Positions 47,206-55,329 are shown, counted from the stretch's first letter. The stretch is DNA of 64,000 nucleotides from Parasegetibacter sp. NRK P23 (GCF_023721715.1 NZ_JAMDLG010000001.1:3635784-3699783), one strand, 5' to 3'. Program-made: numbers and translations. Notes: a model not told the origin generated them from the letters alone.

Positions 47206-47619
47206 TCAGTCTGGCTTCTTCCTGTTCCACAACGCGTCTACCGAATATTTACCACTGCCCAGTACAAATATTACCAGCGACAGCACCATCAGAATGAAAG
47301 ACATAGACTTCACATCGAAAGTATCTTTCGCGTGGGCCACAAAATAGGCGATGATCATGGTGAACAGAACGGGTAACACACTTACCCTGGTGAATAACCC
47401 GATGAGTACGAGAAAGCCGCAACCCAGTTCGGCGAAGATCACCAGGTTGAAAGATAGTTTCGAACCGATCCCGATGATGTCTCCGAACATGGGAAGGATC
47501 GCGTCATAATTCGAGGCTTTCATATAGCCGTAGCGCACGAAAAGTCCACCATAAATCAGGCGCAGCAGCAATGCCGCAAGATCGGCGTTAAGCGGGGACA
47601 GTTGCAGTAACTTTTTCAT
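47206..47619 (-). CDS. DoxX family membrane protein
   Basis: 137 residues with four membrane helices. LLLRLIYGGLFVRYGYMKA and ELGCGFLVLIGLFTRVSVLPV match the DoxX family. The family is linked to redox or thiol stress; the exact reaction is not established. The start ATG at 47619 is preceded by an A/T-rich leader. Confidence 0.87.
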   Translation of the reverse strand: MKKLLQLSPLNADLAALLLRLIYGGLFVRYGYMKASNYDAILPMFGDIIGIGSKLSFNLVIFAELGCGFLVLIGLFTRVSVLPVLFTMIIAYFVAHAKDTFDVKSMSFILMVLSLVIFVLGSGKYSVDALWNRKKPD

Positions 47620-47751
47620 ATTGGAAGGAGTTGGTGATGCAAACTTACATGTTAGGAAGAAAATAAAAGCTTCCGGTTACGACAAGAAGTGGGGAGGATG
47701 CGACATCTTTTTTTCCGTGGGATGTATTAAATTGGCCGTATAATCACCGTT

Positions 47752-49644
47752 ATGAAATCCCCTAAACACCTTATTCTTTTAGCCTTATTCCTCCCGGTAT
47801 GGACGATGGCCCAGCAAACATATTCCCTCACAGGTGGCAGTGCCGCGCCTGAATGTGTGCAGTGCAGAACACTTATAGAAAGCAAGCCCAAAGAAGTGCT
47901 TTTCGGTATTACTTTCCGGGATGGAAATGTATATTTCGAAATGAACAGCGAGGCCTGGTTCAGAAAGATATTCTTCCGTCCTACCGATGGGATAACCGCT
48001 GATATCGTGTTGAAAGAACAGTTTTCCTGCGGAAAAGAAACGGTCCGGCGGGAAGGCTGGCACACCGGGCAACTGTTGCCGCCGGTTTACCTGGATGAAC
48101 TGAACAGGCGCCTTGAAAGAGAAGAAGGAGGGCATATTTCTATTCTCCTGGGCAAGATACCCACAGCAATCGAGGGAAAAGAAATGGAAGGTAACCTCGT
48201 GGTATTGCGTGATAAGAAAGTATGCTTCTATACCAACTTTACGAATATCCCCCGAAGTATGTGGGAACTGCTGGACATGGGGCTTTTTACAGAATCACTG
48301 CTGCATACGGCTGATATTCCGCTGGATACTGAATACGTACAGCGCATTCCGTTCACGGAGAAAATGACGAAGGTTGTTCCATTCCCTAAAGGAAAGTCCA
48401 CTTTTGAACCCGAAACGTTCCGCAAATTGTATGATACACTCCAGCAAAAAAAGCAACGTATTTCCAGGATTGAAGTAAGAGCATTTTCTTCCATTGAAGG
48501 CGCCACGGCGTTGAACATGCAACTGCAGAAAGAACGGGGAGCCGGGATTGTAAAAATGATTGACGCCCTCCAAACGGAGGATTTTACCAGCCAGGTAACC
48601 AGCGGCGAAAACTGGATGGAATTCTTCCAGTCCATTGCGGGAACACCCTTCCAATACCTGGCCGGTCTTCCCAAAGAAGACATTAAAACACGTTTACGCA
48701 ACAAATCGTTGCTCGACTCTATGGAGCCAGTACTCGCGTACTCCAGGAAAGCTATCGTGACTTTCTACCTGGACGATAAAAATCCGGCAGATATGCTCAA
48801 AGACGGCGAACTCGTTACGCGGCTCAAAGCCGCTGTGGAAGCCCGGAATATTCAGCTTGCACAGGATATTCAAAGGTCAATTTATAAAAGAGTAACCGAC
48901 AACAAAATACCCGCCAGCTACCTTGACGCTGTCACGATTCCCCGGGAAAAAGCGTTCAGCCGGTTGTTGAACGATAAGAACGTTTACAAACTACTGCTGG
49001 AAGAGATTTACGAAGATGATGCACTGAACGAACTGCTCGCCATCGAAAAAGCTGATCCTGCAAATGGTAAAATAAAATACAACATCTGCGCATTGCAATT
49101 ACGGCTCCTGCAATATGGCGACACACTTGTGAACAGGAACGCGCTCCTTGCGAGACTCAACCAGCTTCCTTCGTACGGAACAGATCAGAAATTAACGCGC
49201 CGGATGATGATCAACTACCATATACTGTTATGCGAAATTTATATGAGCCAGGGCAACTTCGATAAAAAAGATGAGGCACTCGGAATAATCAGGGACAAAT
49301 ATCTGGACCCTGGCGTTTCAGACGAAGACTTGCTTTCAATCGCCAAATTCTTCTGTTATTATGCACAATACGAATGGGCCTTCACACTCATCGAGCCGCG
49401 TATCAGTCGCCTGGAAGTGAACGAAGATCTGCTGTTCTACTACCTTTCACTCTCCATCATTTTTGAACTGGACACCCGGCTTCCCCTCTTTAAAAGGACT
49501 ATGCAAAATGCGATCGGAATTAACAATGCGCGCTTCTGCGCCTTGTTCAACGCTATTGACCGGGGAGGTGTAAGTATGCAATTGCTGCTGACCCCTTTCT
49601 GGAAGAATATTTTTTGTGAGAGCTGTATGATGAAAACGATGTAG
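47752..49644 (+). CDS. Large secreted protein with OmpA-like segment, function unknown
   Basis: 630 residues with a signal peptide ending WTMAQ. The first domain holds a Cys pair (CVQCRTLIE). A central segment (FPKGKSTFEPETFRKLYDTL, then EVRAFSSIEGATALNMQLQKER) resembles an OmpA peptidoglycan-binding domain. The C-terminal half is helical and TPR-like. It may sit in the periplasm or outer membrane. No named family recognised. Confidence 0.72.
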   Translation: MKSPKHLILLALFLPVWTMAQQTYSLTGGSAAPECVQCRTLIESKPKEVLFGITFRDGNVYFEMNSEAWFRKIFFRPTDGITADIVLKEQFSCGKETVRREGWHTGQLLPPVYLDELNRRLEREEGGHISILLGKIPTAIEGKEMEGNLVVLRDKKVCFYTNFTNIPRSMWELLDMGLFTESLLHTADIPLDTEYVQRIPFTEKMTKVVPFPKGKSTFEPETFRKLYDTLQQKKQRISRIEVRAFSSIEGATALNMQLQKERGAGIVKMIDALQTEDFTSQVTSGENWMEFFQSIAGTPFQYLAGLPKEDIKTRLRNKSLLDSMEPVLAYSRKAIVTFYLDDKNPADMLKDGELVTRLKAAVEARNIQLAQDIQRSIYKRVTDNKIPASYLDAVTIPREKAFSRLLNDKNVYKLLLEEIYEDDALNELLAIEKADPANGKIKYNICALQLRLLQYGDTLVNRNALLARLNQLPSYGTDQKLTRRMMINYHILLCEIYMSQGNFDKKDEALGIIRDKYLDPGVSDEDLLSIAKFFCYYAQYEWAFTLIEPRISRLEVNEDLLFYYLSLSIIFELDTRLPLFKRTMQNAIGINNARFCALFNAIDRGGVSMQLLLTPFWKNIFCESCMMKTM

Positions 49645-49667
49645 ACAAAATAAAAAAACAAGAAGTA

Positions 49668-49698
49668 TTGTACGATTCAAAAATTAATCACACCTTTG
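49668..49698 (+). promoter_or_regulatory. Candidate promoter (TTG-N20-CACCTTTG)
   Basis: TTG at 49668-49670 and CACCTTTG at 49691-49698 match the Bacteroidota -33/-7 pattern with one mismatch and a 20-base spacer. It lies 26 bases before the leader peptide ATG. Confidence 0.5.
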
Positions 49699-49724
49699 CA
49701 TCCTAAGAATTTAAAACAACAACA

Positions 49725-49820
49725 ATGCTCCAGCAACACAAACATATCAACACCAACCTGGCGGGCCGCGAAGGCAACGTTGCAGGCTGCGGGGCATGTT
49801 CTTTTCTTTATTACCCATAG
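49725..49820 (+). CDS. 31-residue leader peptide or small protein upstream of rtcB
   Basis: A complete frame (ATG 49725, TAG 49818) behind a likely promoter and an A-rich leader. The product starts MLQQHKHINTN and ends in GCGACSFLYYP. The codons for Gly-Cys-Gly-Ala contain GCGGGGC (49789-49795), the same seven bases as the 3' arm of the terminator at 49843. This allows an alternative pairing, as in attenuators. It could also be an independent small peptide gene. Confidence 0.5.
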   Translation: MLQQHKHINTNLAGREGNVAGCGACSFLYYP

Positions 49821-49842
49821 GAGAAAAATAACTGAAACATAC

Positions 49843-49871
49843 GCCCCGCCTGAACCGCGGGGCTTTTTTTT
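49843..49871 (+). terminator. Intrinsic terminator after the leader peptide
   Basis: GCCCCGC (49843-49849) pairs with GCGGGGC (49857-49863) around a seven-base loop, followed by eight T. It begins 23 bases after the leader peptide stop and 233 bases before rtcB ends its leader. Confidence 0.88.
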
Positions 49872-50031
49872 GCCACTCGTTCAACCCAAAGCAATGTAAT
49901 CCCGGCCTTCATCAACTCCAGGAGATACGCGTCCTGACGGAAGCATCGAAAACATTAATAATTTTCGCATACTCGTTTCAATTATACTGATAACGGAACT
50001 GGGTTTTACGGTCCAAACGAACCGTTAAAAT

Positions 50032-50075
50032 ACGGTACCCGGTGGCACCGCTATAGCGGTGCCACCGGGTACCGT
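50032..50075. repeat. 44-bp perfect palindrome upstream of rtcB
   Basis: Two exact 20-base arms around TATA (50052-50055), ending 29 bases before the rtcB start. As RNA it would form a very stable hairpin in the rtcB leader. A smaller repeat, ACGGT (50008-50012) with ACCGT (50021-50025), sits just before it, and ACCGTGA words follow. It is not a usual terminator, since only GAAAAC follows. It may be an operator, a mobile-element remnant or an RNA-ligase-related structure. Confidence 0.92.
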
Positions 50076-50104
50076 GAAAACACCGTGAGCCAACTCAAAA
50101 TACC

Positions 50105-51544
50105 ATGAGCAAGTTAAAACTAAGCGCAAAGGATTTGCGCAAAGCAGGATATCCGGAAACACCGGTCATCAGCATCGCCTTACAGGTGATGCAACAACAT
50201 TATAAACACGAAACAAAAGAAAAAGCAATGAACATTTTAAACGCGGTACTGGCATCGCCCGCGACATATCTCGATGATGCCGTGCTGAAACTCATCGCCA
50301 GGCAACTGGTGGAAGAAACGGAGGCCGAAGCAGAAGCCGTATCTCTGAACAAGAACGGCGTACCCTTCACGATATTCGGTCAGGAACACATTGAAGCCGC
50401 CGCATTGCACCAGATGCACCAAGCCGTTAAATTACCGGTTAGTGTGGGTGGCGCACTGATGCCCGACGCGCACGCAGGCTATGGTTTGCCCATAGGCGGT
50501 GTGCTTGCGGTGAAAAACGCCGTAATTCCCTATGGTGTGGGTGTTGACATCGGCTGCAGGATGAGTTTAAGTCTGTTCGATATAGATCCCGTTGAACTAC
50601 ACCGGAGGAAAGATTTCTTTGCGCGCGAATTGAAGAACGCGACATTGTTCGGCAGCGGAAAATCCTTTCAGCAGGCAGCAGATCATGCTGTTATGGACAA
50701 TCCTGCTTTCGGAGCGCTTCCCCTGTTGAAAAAACTGCATGGCAAAGCCTGGAAACAATTGGGCAGCTCCGGTAGCGGCAACCATTTTGCGGAATTCGGC
50801 GCTGTTGAGATCACTGAAAAAGACGACATACTGAGTGTTGAACCGGGAACATATGTAGGGCTACTCACCCATTCGGGATCCAGGGCGTTGGGTGCGCATA
50901 TCGCTAACCATTACACGAAGATGGCACGAAGCAGGAGAAGGCTTCCCGGCGAAGCGGCTAACCTGGCCTGGCTGGGACTGGATGAAGCGGAAGGACAGGA
51001 ATACTGGCTCGCCATGAACCTCGCGGGCGATTATGCCACCGCATGCCACGATGTGATACATACGAAGATCGCTAAAGCGCTTGGTCGCAAGCCATTTAAG
51101 CGTGTCGAAAACCACCACAATTTCGCCTGGAAGGAGAAGTGGGAGGGGCAGGAAGTAATCGTTCACCGGAAAGGCGCTACGCCAGCCGGGAAAAATGTGC
51201 TGGGCATTATCCCCGGCTCCATGGTGCATCCTGGTTTTATCGTAAAAGGAAAAGGCGAAGCCGCTGCTATTTGCTCAGCCGCGCATGGCGCCGGCCGTAA
51301 AATGAGCAGGAGCAGGGCTGCCAACAGCTTCACGCACCATGAACTGAATCTTCTGCTGCTGAAAAACGGCGTAACCCTGATGGGTGGTGGTCTGGACGAA
51401 GCACCCCATGCGTATAAGGATATCGAGATGGTCATGAAGGGCCAGCGGGCATTGGTAGATACCGTAGGGCGGTTTATACCGAAGATCGTGCGCATGGATG
51501 GGACCACGCCGGAACAGCGCACAGACAGAAGGACAATTTTTTAA
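50105..51544 (+). CDS. rtcB: RtcB family RNA-splicing ligase
   Basis: 479 residues. The metal- and guanylate-binding residues are in place: GVDIGCRM, GSSGSGNHFAEFG, LLTHSGSRALG, RVENHHNFAW, and the guanylated His in AAHGAGRKMSR near residue 397. The N-terminal extension of about 85 residues is longer than in E. coli RtcB. It joins RNA 2',3'-cyclic phosphate or 3'-phosphate ends to 5'-OH ends. It is preceded by a perfect palindrome and an attenuator-like leader, and followed by an unknown basic protein and a GroES-like gene. Confidence 0.96.
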   Translation: MSKLKLSAKDLRKAGYPETPVISIALQVMQQHYKHETKEKAMNILNAVLASPATYLDDAVLKLIARQLVEETEAEAEAVSLNKNGVPFTIFGQEHIEAAALHQMHQAVKLPVSVGGALMPDAHAGYGLPIGGVLAVKNAVIPYGVGVDIGCRMSLSLFDIDPVELHRRKDFFARELKNATLFGSGKSFQQAADHAVMDNPAFGALPLLKKLHGKAWKQLGSSGSGNHFAEFGAVEITEKDDILSVEPGTYVGLLTHSGSRALGAHIANHYTKMARSRRRLPGEAANLAWLGLDEAEGQEYWLAMNLAGDYATACHDVIHTKIAKALGRKPFKRVENHHNFAWKEKWEGQEVIVHRKGATPAGKNVLGIIPGSMVHPGFIVKGKGEAAAICSAAHGAGRKMSRSRAANSFTHHELNLLLLKNGVTLMGGGLDEAPHAYKDIEMVMKGQRALVDTVGRFIPKIVRMDGTTPEQRTDRRTIF

Positions 51545-51660
51545 GCTTAACCCAATTCAATAACGATAATTAAATAAAGAATTATGACTTTCTGTATGAA
51601 CCAGACCGAACATCCGCCCCCACCGGGCAATACTATACCAACACACAAATACATTGTTTT

Positions 51661-52479
51661 ATGGATGATTATTTCCTTAACCAAAGCGCAGTGGACACAG
51701 CCTCCCTGCGCATTATGGACAAAAGAAGAAAAAAAAGAAGGATAAAAGCAGGGCATCAAAAAAGTGTGATCCGGCTGGAGAAGCAGGAAACATACTGGAA
51801 TGAACGACGCTGGAATACGACATATATTCCATTAAAGGAACCAGTACAGCGTGGCTGGCGCAGGGAGTTCTACCTGAACGATGAAACGGCGCGCGGAAAG
51901 CATGCGGCTTTTTTTGAAGGAATCTTAGAGGCCGTGAACCGGGTAGAATATAGCAACGACAAGCATTTTACCAGGAAAAAGAGAAAATCCGGCAAAAAGG
52001 TACGTGTGCCCATCCCCCAGTATTTACAGGAAATTTCTTCCTGCTATTGGAAGCGGGTAACGTTGAGTGATGCGCAGCGGCAAATGTTCACGGCGATCAC
52101 GAGGGTCAATAAACGGGGAGAAAAGGTTACTTCTTATGCCTTCAATGAGCCCTGGCGCTTAGTTCTTCGTGTAAAGCCCAATATGCTGACCCACACTAAA
52201 CAAGTGGATACGGAAGCTGAAAAACGGAGTAAAGAGATAAGCAACAAGATTGAAAGAAATATACTACGCCCTGCCATGAATAAAGCCAGAAGCAGGGGAA
52301 CGAAGTATTCCTGGAAGGAGGTGCCCCACTTTAAAAACCCTGCCTGGAGAAAAACAGTAATCCAATGCCTGAACATGATCAACAACGAAAAAATAACTAA
52401 CCATTACCCTCCTATAGAAACAGCGGCCCGCACGATAGCGGGTCGTTTTGTTTTTACGTGTTTTTTAATCCGGGCATAA
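51661..52479 (+). CDS. Basic protein of unknown function downstream of rtcB
   Basis: 272 residues, strongly basic (DKRRKKRRIKAGHQKS, TRKKRKSGKKVRVP, NKARSRGTKYSWKE). It has no signal peptide, membrane segment or PrfH-type GGQ motif. Aromatic and Arg-rich stretches (ERRWNTTYIPL, RGWRREFYLND) suggest nucleic-acid contact. The last 20 residues run through the terminator at 52425, so the native end may be loosely constrained. It lies 116 bases after rtcB in the same direction. Family not recognised. Confidence 0.68.
   Translation: MDDYFLNQSAVDTASLRIMDKRRKKRRIKAGHQKSVIRLEKQETYWNERRWNTTYIPLKEPVQRGWRREFYLNDETARGKHAAFFEGILEAVNRVEYSNDKHFTRKKRKSGKKVRVPIPQYLQEISSCYWKRVTLSDAQRQMFTAITRVNKRGEKVTSYAFNEPWRLVLRVKPNMLTHTKQVDTEAEKRSKEISNKIERNILRPAMNKARSRGTKYSWKEVPHFKNPAWRKTVIQCLNMINNEKITNHYPPIETAARTIAGRFVFTCFLIRA
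52425..52455 (+). terminator. Intrinsic terminator overlapping the end of the basic-protein gene
   Basis: GGCCCGC (52425-52431) pairs with 52438-52444 around a six-base loop, then GTTTTGTTTTT. It lies within the last codons of the frame at 51661-52479. Confidence 0.75.
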
Positions 52480-52608
52480 CAAGAAAACAGCATACCCTGA
52501 AAGGGCCGCAGTTCAATTCGATCACCCCCTCCGCCTTAGCCTTTGCCGGTAAGAAACTCAGGGAAAACACCAAAACTCAGCTGTTAACCTGGTAACCAAA
52601 GCAATCCT

Positions 52609-52616
52609 TAATTTTG
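52609..52616 (+). promoter_or_regulatory. Candidate -7 promoter element (TAATTTTG)
   Basis: Exact TAnnTTTG match 33 bases before the GroES-like start. No good TTG was seen at the -33 position. Confidence 0.45.
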
Positions 52617-52649
52617 CCTGTCTTTTTTCAAACTTAAATTATCGAAACC

Positions 52650-53021
52650 GTGCGACTGACACCCGACAACAAGTTCAAGAAGATCATCGTGATCGGCGAT
52701 CGTGTGCTGATCCGCCTTACCACCGCCACTGAAAAAACACCTTCGGGATTATACCTCCCACCCGGTGTACAGGAAAAGGAAAAAGTGCAGCAGGGCTATG
52801 TGATCAAGACCGGCCCAGGTTACGCCATTCCCATGCCCGTGGAAAGCGAATCCTGGAAGGCGGAGGAGGAACAGGTGAAATACGTGCCCTTGCAGGCGAA
52901 AGAAGGGGACCTGGCCATTTTCCTGCTGAACGCCGCCACAGAAGTAATGTATGAAAATGAAAAGTATTATATAGTGCCGCAGAACGCCATACTGATGCTT
53001 GAAAGAGAGGAGGAGTTGTAG
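52650..53021 (+). CDS. GroES-like co-chaperone family protein
   Basis: 123 residues from a GTG. The Cpn10 fold is visible in VIGDRVLIRLTTATEKTPSG, LYLPPGVQEKEKVQQGYVI and KYYIVPQNAILMLE. It is longer than canonical GroES (about 95 residues) because of an insert with acidic residues. No groEL follows, so it is not the main groES. It may be a secondary co-chaperone or a divergent member with another role. Confidence 0.85.
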   Translation: MRLTPDNKFKKIIVIGDRVLIRLTTATEKTPSGLYLPPGVQEKEKVQQGYVIKTGPGYAIPMPVESESWKAEEEQVKYVPLQAKEGDLAIFLLNAATEVMYENEKYYIVPQNAILMLEREEEL

Positions 53022-53031
53022 GGGAAATCTG

Positions 53032-53067
53032 TCTCACGCCAAGACGCGACGAAGCAAGGACGCAAGG
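53032..53067. repeat. Dispersed repeat, copy 2 (CACGCCAAG / AAGCAAGGACGCAAGG)
   Basis: Shares the exact block GAAGCAAGGACGCAAGG (53051-53067) with the copy at 27639-27675. It lies 10 bases after the GroES-like stop and runs directly into a hairpin. Confidence 0.65.
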
Positions 53068-53096
53068 AGCCGTTCTTGTTCGGACGAGGCTCTTTT
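53067..53096 (+). terminator. Intrinsic terminator for the GroES-like gene
   Basis: GAGCC (53067-53071) pairs with GGCTC (53088-53092), with an inner stem CGTTC/GGACG and TTTT after it. It shares its first base with the repeat at 53032. Confidence 0.55.
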
Positions 53097-53189
53097 CGGG
53101 TGATGCGGGAGACGTTTTTTTAAGTAGAAGTCTTATTTAATGGACTATCCTACAAAGGCTCATAGTTTTTGAAGGTTGCAGGCAGCTTG

Positions 53190-53531
53190 TTACCGGGTGA
53201 GCGCACGGGATTGCGTGGCGGAAAAGACTTTCCTTATCAGCCAGGCCAGGGTGAAGGATGGAATGATGTCGGTACCTGGAAGAAATTCTTCGAGAAAGTT
53301 AAACCCTGCGCCAAGTAACCCTTTCCACCCGCCAAACATGCTCCAGAAAATAAGGGAGGAGATGGGCGCCCAGATCATATCGGCCCATTCACCGATGAGA
53401 GGAATGGCGTATGTGGTCATCCCGATGATGTCCATCAGCACACAGAAAACCAATGAAGGGACAGGTTTTTTGTTTATCATGGTGGTAAGACTGTAAATTG
53501 CCTCCATCGGTTGTATGGCAAAGTCGTACAT
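53190..53531 (-). CDS. Small membrane protein of unknown function
   Basis: 113 residues from the ATG at 53531. The longer frame reads back into the AraC gene and is rejected. It has two to three membrane segments (SLVFCVLMDIIGMTTYAIPL, WADMIWAPISSLIFWSMFGG). Its start lies 15 bases from the divergent AraC gene, and the inverted repeat at 53530-53546 spans the gap. Holin-like topology, but no family recognised. Confidence 0.68.
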   Translation of the reverse strand: MYDFAIQPMEAIYSLTTMINKKPVPSLVFCVLMDIIGMTTYAIPLIGEWADMIWAPISSLIFWSMFGGWKGLLGAGFNFLEEFLPGTDIIPSFTLAWLIRKVFSATQSRALTR

Positions 53532-53546
53532 TTGATTTTTACAAAT
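53530..53546. promoter_or_regulatory. Inverted repeat ATTTG-N7-CAAAT, shared operator copy 1
   Basis: ATTTGATTTTTACAAAT fills the gap between the divergent starts at 53531 and 53547. It matches the copy at 54479-54495 at 15 of 17 positions. TACATTTG at 53527-53534 also fits a -7 element for the AraC gene. Confidence 0.7.
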
Positions 53547-54476
53547 ATGGCGGCACCAACAAATGTATTGGATTTCTACAGGGAGATGTTCGGCGCGAAC
53601 TGCGGCGAACTGGGTTGCCTTTTTGACGATAAGAATAAGCAGGACATCGGGCATTTTAATATTTTCAGCATCGGCAGCATGTACGAGGGCTGTAAAACAA
53701 AGCCCGTGATGCCTTACAACAGGCGCACCTATTACAAGATAAGCCTGATCCACGGCAGGAACCGGGTAGAATACGCCAATAAGGTGTTAGACATAGAAGA
53801 ATACGCCGTGTTGTTCGCCACGCCGCGTATTCCTTACCGCTATACACCATTAGATAATAACCAGTTGGGTTATTTCTGCGTGTTCACGGAAGACTTTATG
53901 TCGAAGACGCAAACCGGGGTCGCGCTTACCGGCTTGCCCATCTTCTCTCCCCAAAGCGATTTCATCTTCCAGATTAACCGGGAGCAGTTTTCCGAACTGG
54001 CCCGCATTTTCAGGAAGATGCAGGTGGAAATGAACGGCGATTACGCGTTCAAATACGACCTTATCCGGAATTATATCCTGGAACTGATCCACGAAGGACA
54101 GAAACTGAAGCCCATCGCACCAACGCATCACGCGCCCAATGCGGCCCAACGCATCTCCACGTTGTTCGTCGAACTCCTCGAAAGACAGTTCCCCATTGAA
54201 AACACCTCGCAGGTGGTACAACTGAAATCGGCCAAAGATTTTGCCGACACCCTGGGCGTACATGCCAACCACCTCAACAAAGTGCTGAAAGAAACCGCCG
54301 GCAGAACCACCTCTGAAATCATAGCCGCCCGCCTGAACCAGGAGGCCAAAATATTATTGAAACAAACCAACTGGAACGTTTCAGAAATAGCCTACAGCCT
54401 CGGATTCAACGAACTGGCCCATTTCTCCCATTTCTTCAAAAAAATGAACCACAGCTCCCCCCTGCAGTTCAGGTGA
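53547..54476 (+). CDS. AraC family transcriptional regulator
   Basis: 309 residues from the ATG at 53547 (the upstream ATG at 53511 would overlap the divergent start). A cupin-like N-terminal sensing domain (about residues 1-190) leads to an AraC DNA-binding domain with SAKDFADTLGVHANHLNKVL and NWNVSEIAYSLGFNELAHFSHFFKKM. It is followed by an SDR gene and flanked by two near-identical inverted repeats at 53530 and 54479, likely its own binding sites. Confidence 0.92.
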   Translation: MAAPTNVLDFYREMFGANCGELGCLFDDKNKQDIGHFNIFSIGSMYEGCKTKPVMPYNRRTYYKISLIHGRNRVEYANKVLDIEEYAVLFATPRIPYRYTPLDNNQLGYFCVFTEDFMSKTQTGVALTGLPIFSPQSDFIFQINREQFSELARIFRKMQVEMNGDYAFKYDLIRNYILELIHEGQKLKPIAPTHHAPNAAQRISTLFVELLERQFPIENTSQVVQLKSAKDFADTLGVHANHLNKVLKETAGRTTSEIIAARLNQEAKILLKQTNWNVSEIAYSLGFNELAHFSHFFKKMNHSSPLQFR

Positions 54477-54478
54477 TT

Positions 54479-54495
54479 ATTTGAAATTTACAAAT
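54479..54495. promoter_or_regulatory. Inverted repeat ATTTG-N7-CAAAT, shared operator copy 2
   Basis: ATTTGAAATTTACAAAT begins 2 bases after the AraC stop and lies 70 bases before the SDR start. It matches the copy at 53530 with only two changes, both in the spacer. Confidence 0.7.
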
Positions 54496-54530
54496 AATCC
54501 TCTCTTTGGCGCAATGCCTGCGATGGTAAA

Positions 54531-54551
54531 TGTCTCCAACTTTGTGAGACA
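54531..54551 (+). promoter_or_regulatory. Inverted repeat TGTCTC-N9-GAGACA over candidate -7 element
   Basis: The two arms (54531-54536 and 54546-54551) enclose CAACTTTG (54537-54544), a one-mismatch -7 element. It lies 13 bases before the SDR start and would let a bound repressor block the promoter. Confidence 0.5.
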
Positions 54552-54564
54552 AAATCACCGCAAA

Positions 54565-55329
54565 ATGACAAATACAAGCAAAACAGTACTGGTAACCGGC
54601 GGCAGCCGCGGACTGGGCAAAGACATGGCGCTTGCGCTGGCAGGCAAAGGTTTCAACGTAGCGCTCACCTACCACAGCAAAAAAGAGGAAGCCGATAAAG
54701 TAGTCGCGGAAATTGAAGCGGCGGGCGGAAAAGCGCTGGCCCTTCAACTGGATGTTTCCAACAGCAATGGTTTAGATGCTTTTGTAAGTACGCTCACAGC
54801 TTCGCTGCAATCCGGCTTTGGCTCCGGCAGGCTCGATGCACTGGTCAACAACGCCGGCGTGGGCGTGCACGCAGGATTTGACAGCACCTCGGAAGCGGAT
54901 TTCGACAGTATGGTAAACATTCACCTGAAAGCGCCTTTCTTCCTCACCCAAAAACTCATCCCGCATTTTAACAGCGGCGCCAGCATTGTGAATGTATCTT
55001 CCGGACTTACCCGGTTCAGCTTCCCAGGATACGCGGCGTACGCCACGATGAAAGGAGGTGTGGAAACGTTGACGAAATACATGGCGAAAGAACTCGGTGA
55101 AAAGAAAATCAGGGTGAACGTACTGGCACCGGGTGCCATAGAAACCGATTTTGGTGGCGGAGCCGTACGCGACAATGAAGCGTTGAACCAACAACTCGCT
55201 TCACTCACCGCGCTTGGCCGGGTGGGACTACCCGATGATATTGGCAGTGTGGTGGCTTTTCTTTGCAGCGACGAATCCAAATGGGTGAATGCACAGCGTT
55301 TGGAGGTTTCAGGGGGTATATTTATTTAA
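54565..55329 (+). CDS. SDR family oxidoreductase
   Basis: 254 residues from the ATG at 54565; the longer frame starts before the promoter-like repeat and is rejected. Rossmann motif TGGSRGLG, NNAG, and the catalytic Ser, Tyr and Lys in NVSSGLTRF and YATMKGG are present. It is an NAD(P)-dependent classical SDR; substrate unknown. It lies downstream of the AraC gene. Its stop overlaps the stop of the convergent PepSY gene. Confidence 0.93.
   Translation: MTNTSKTVLVTGGSRGLGKDMALALAGKGFNVALTYHSKKEEADKVVAEIEAAGGKALALQLDVSNSNGLDAFVSTLTASLQSGFGSGRLDALVNNAGVGVHAGFDSTSEADFDSMVNIHLKAPFFLTQKLIPHFNSGASIVNVSSGLTRFSFPGYAAYATMKGGVETLTKYMAKELGEKKIRVNVLAPGAIETDFGGGAVRDNEALNQQLASLTALGRVGLPDDIGSVVAFLCSDESKWVNAQRLEVSGGIFI

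Noticed and set aside
49696-49899. 67-codon frame through the leader and terminator before rtcB
   Set aside because: It reads through the terminator hairpin and has no good start; the 31-codon frame fits better.
51584-51745. 53-codon frame overlapping the start of the basic protein gene
   Set aside because: Different frame, no recognisable product, and the basic protein continues across it.
53532-53753. N-terminal extension of the small membrane protein into the AraC gene
   Set aside because: It is antisense to the AraC coding region and the product lacks sense; ATG at 53531 is adequate.
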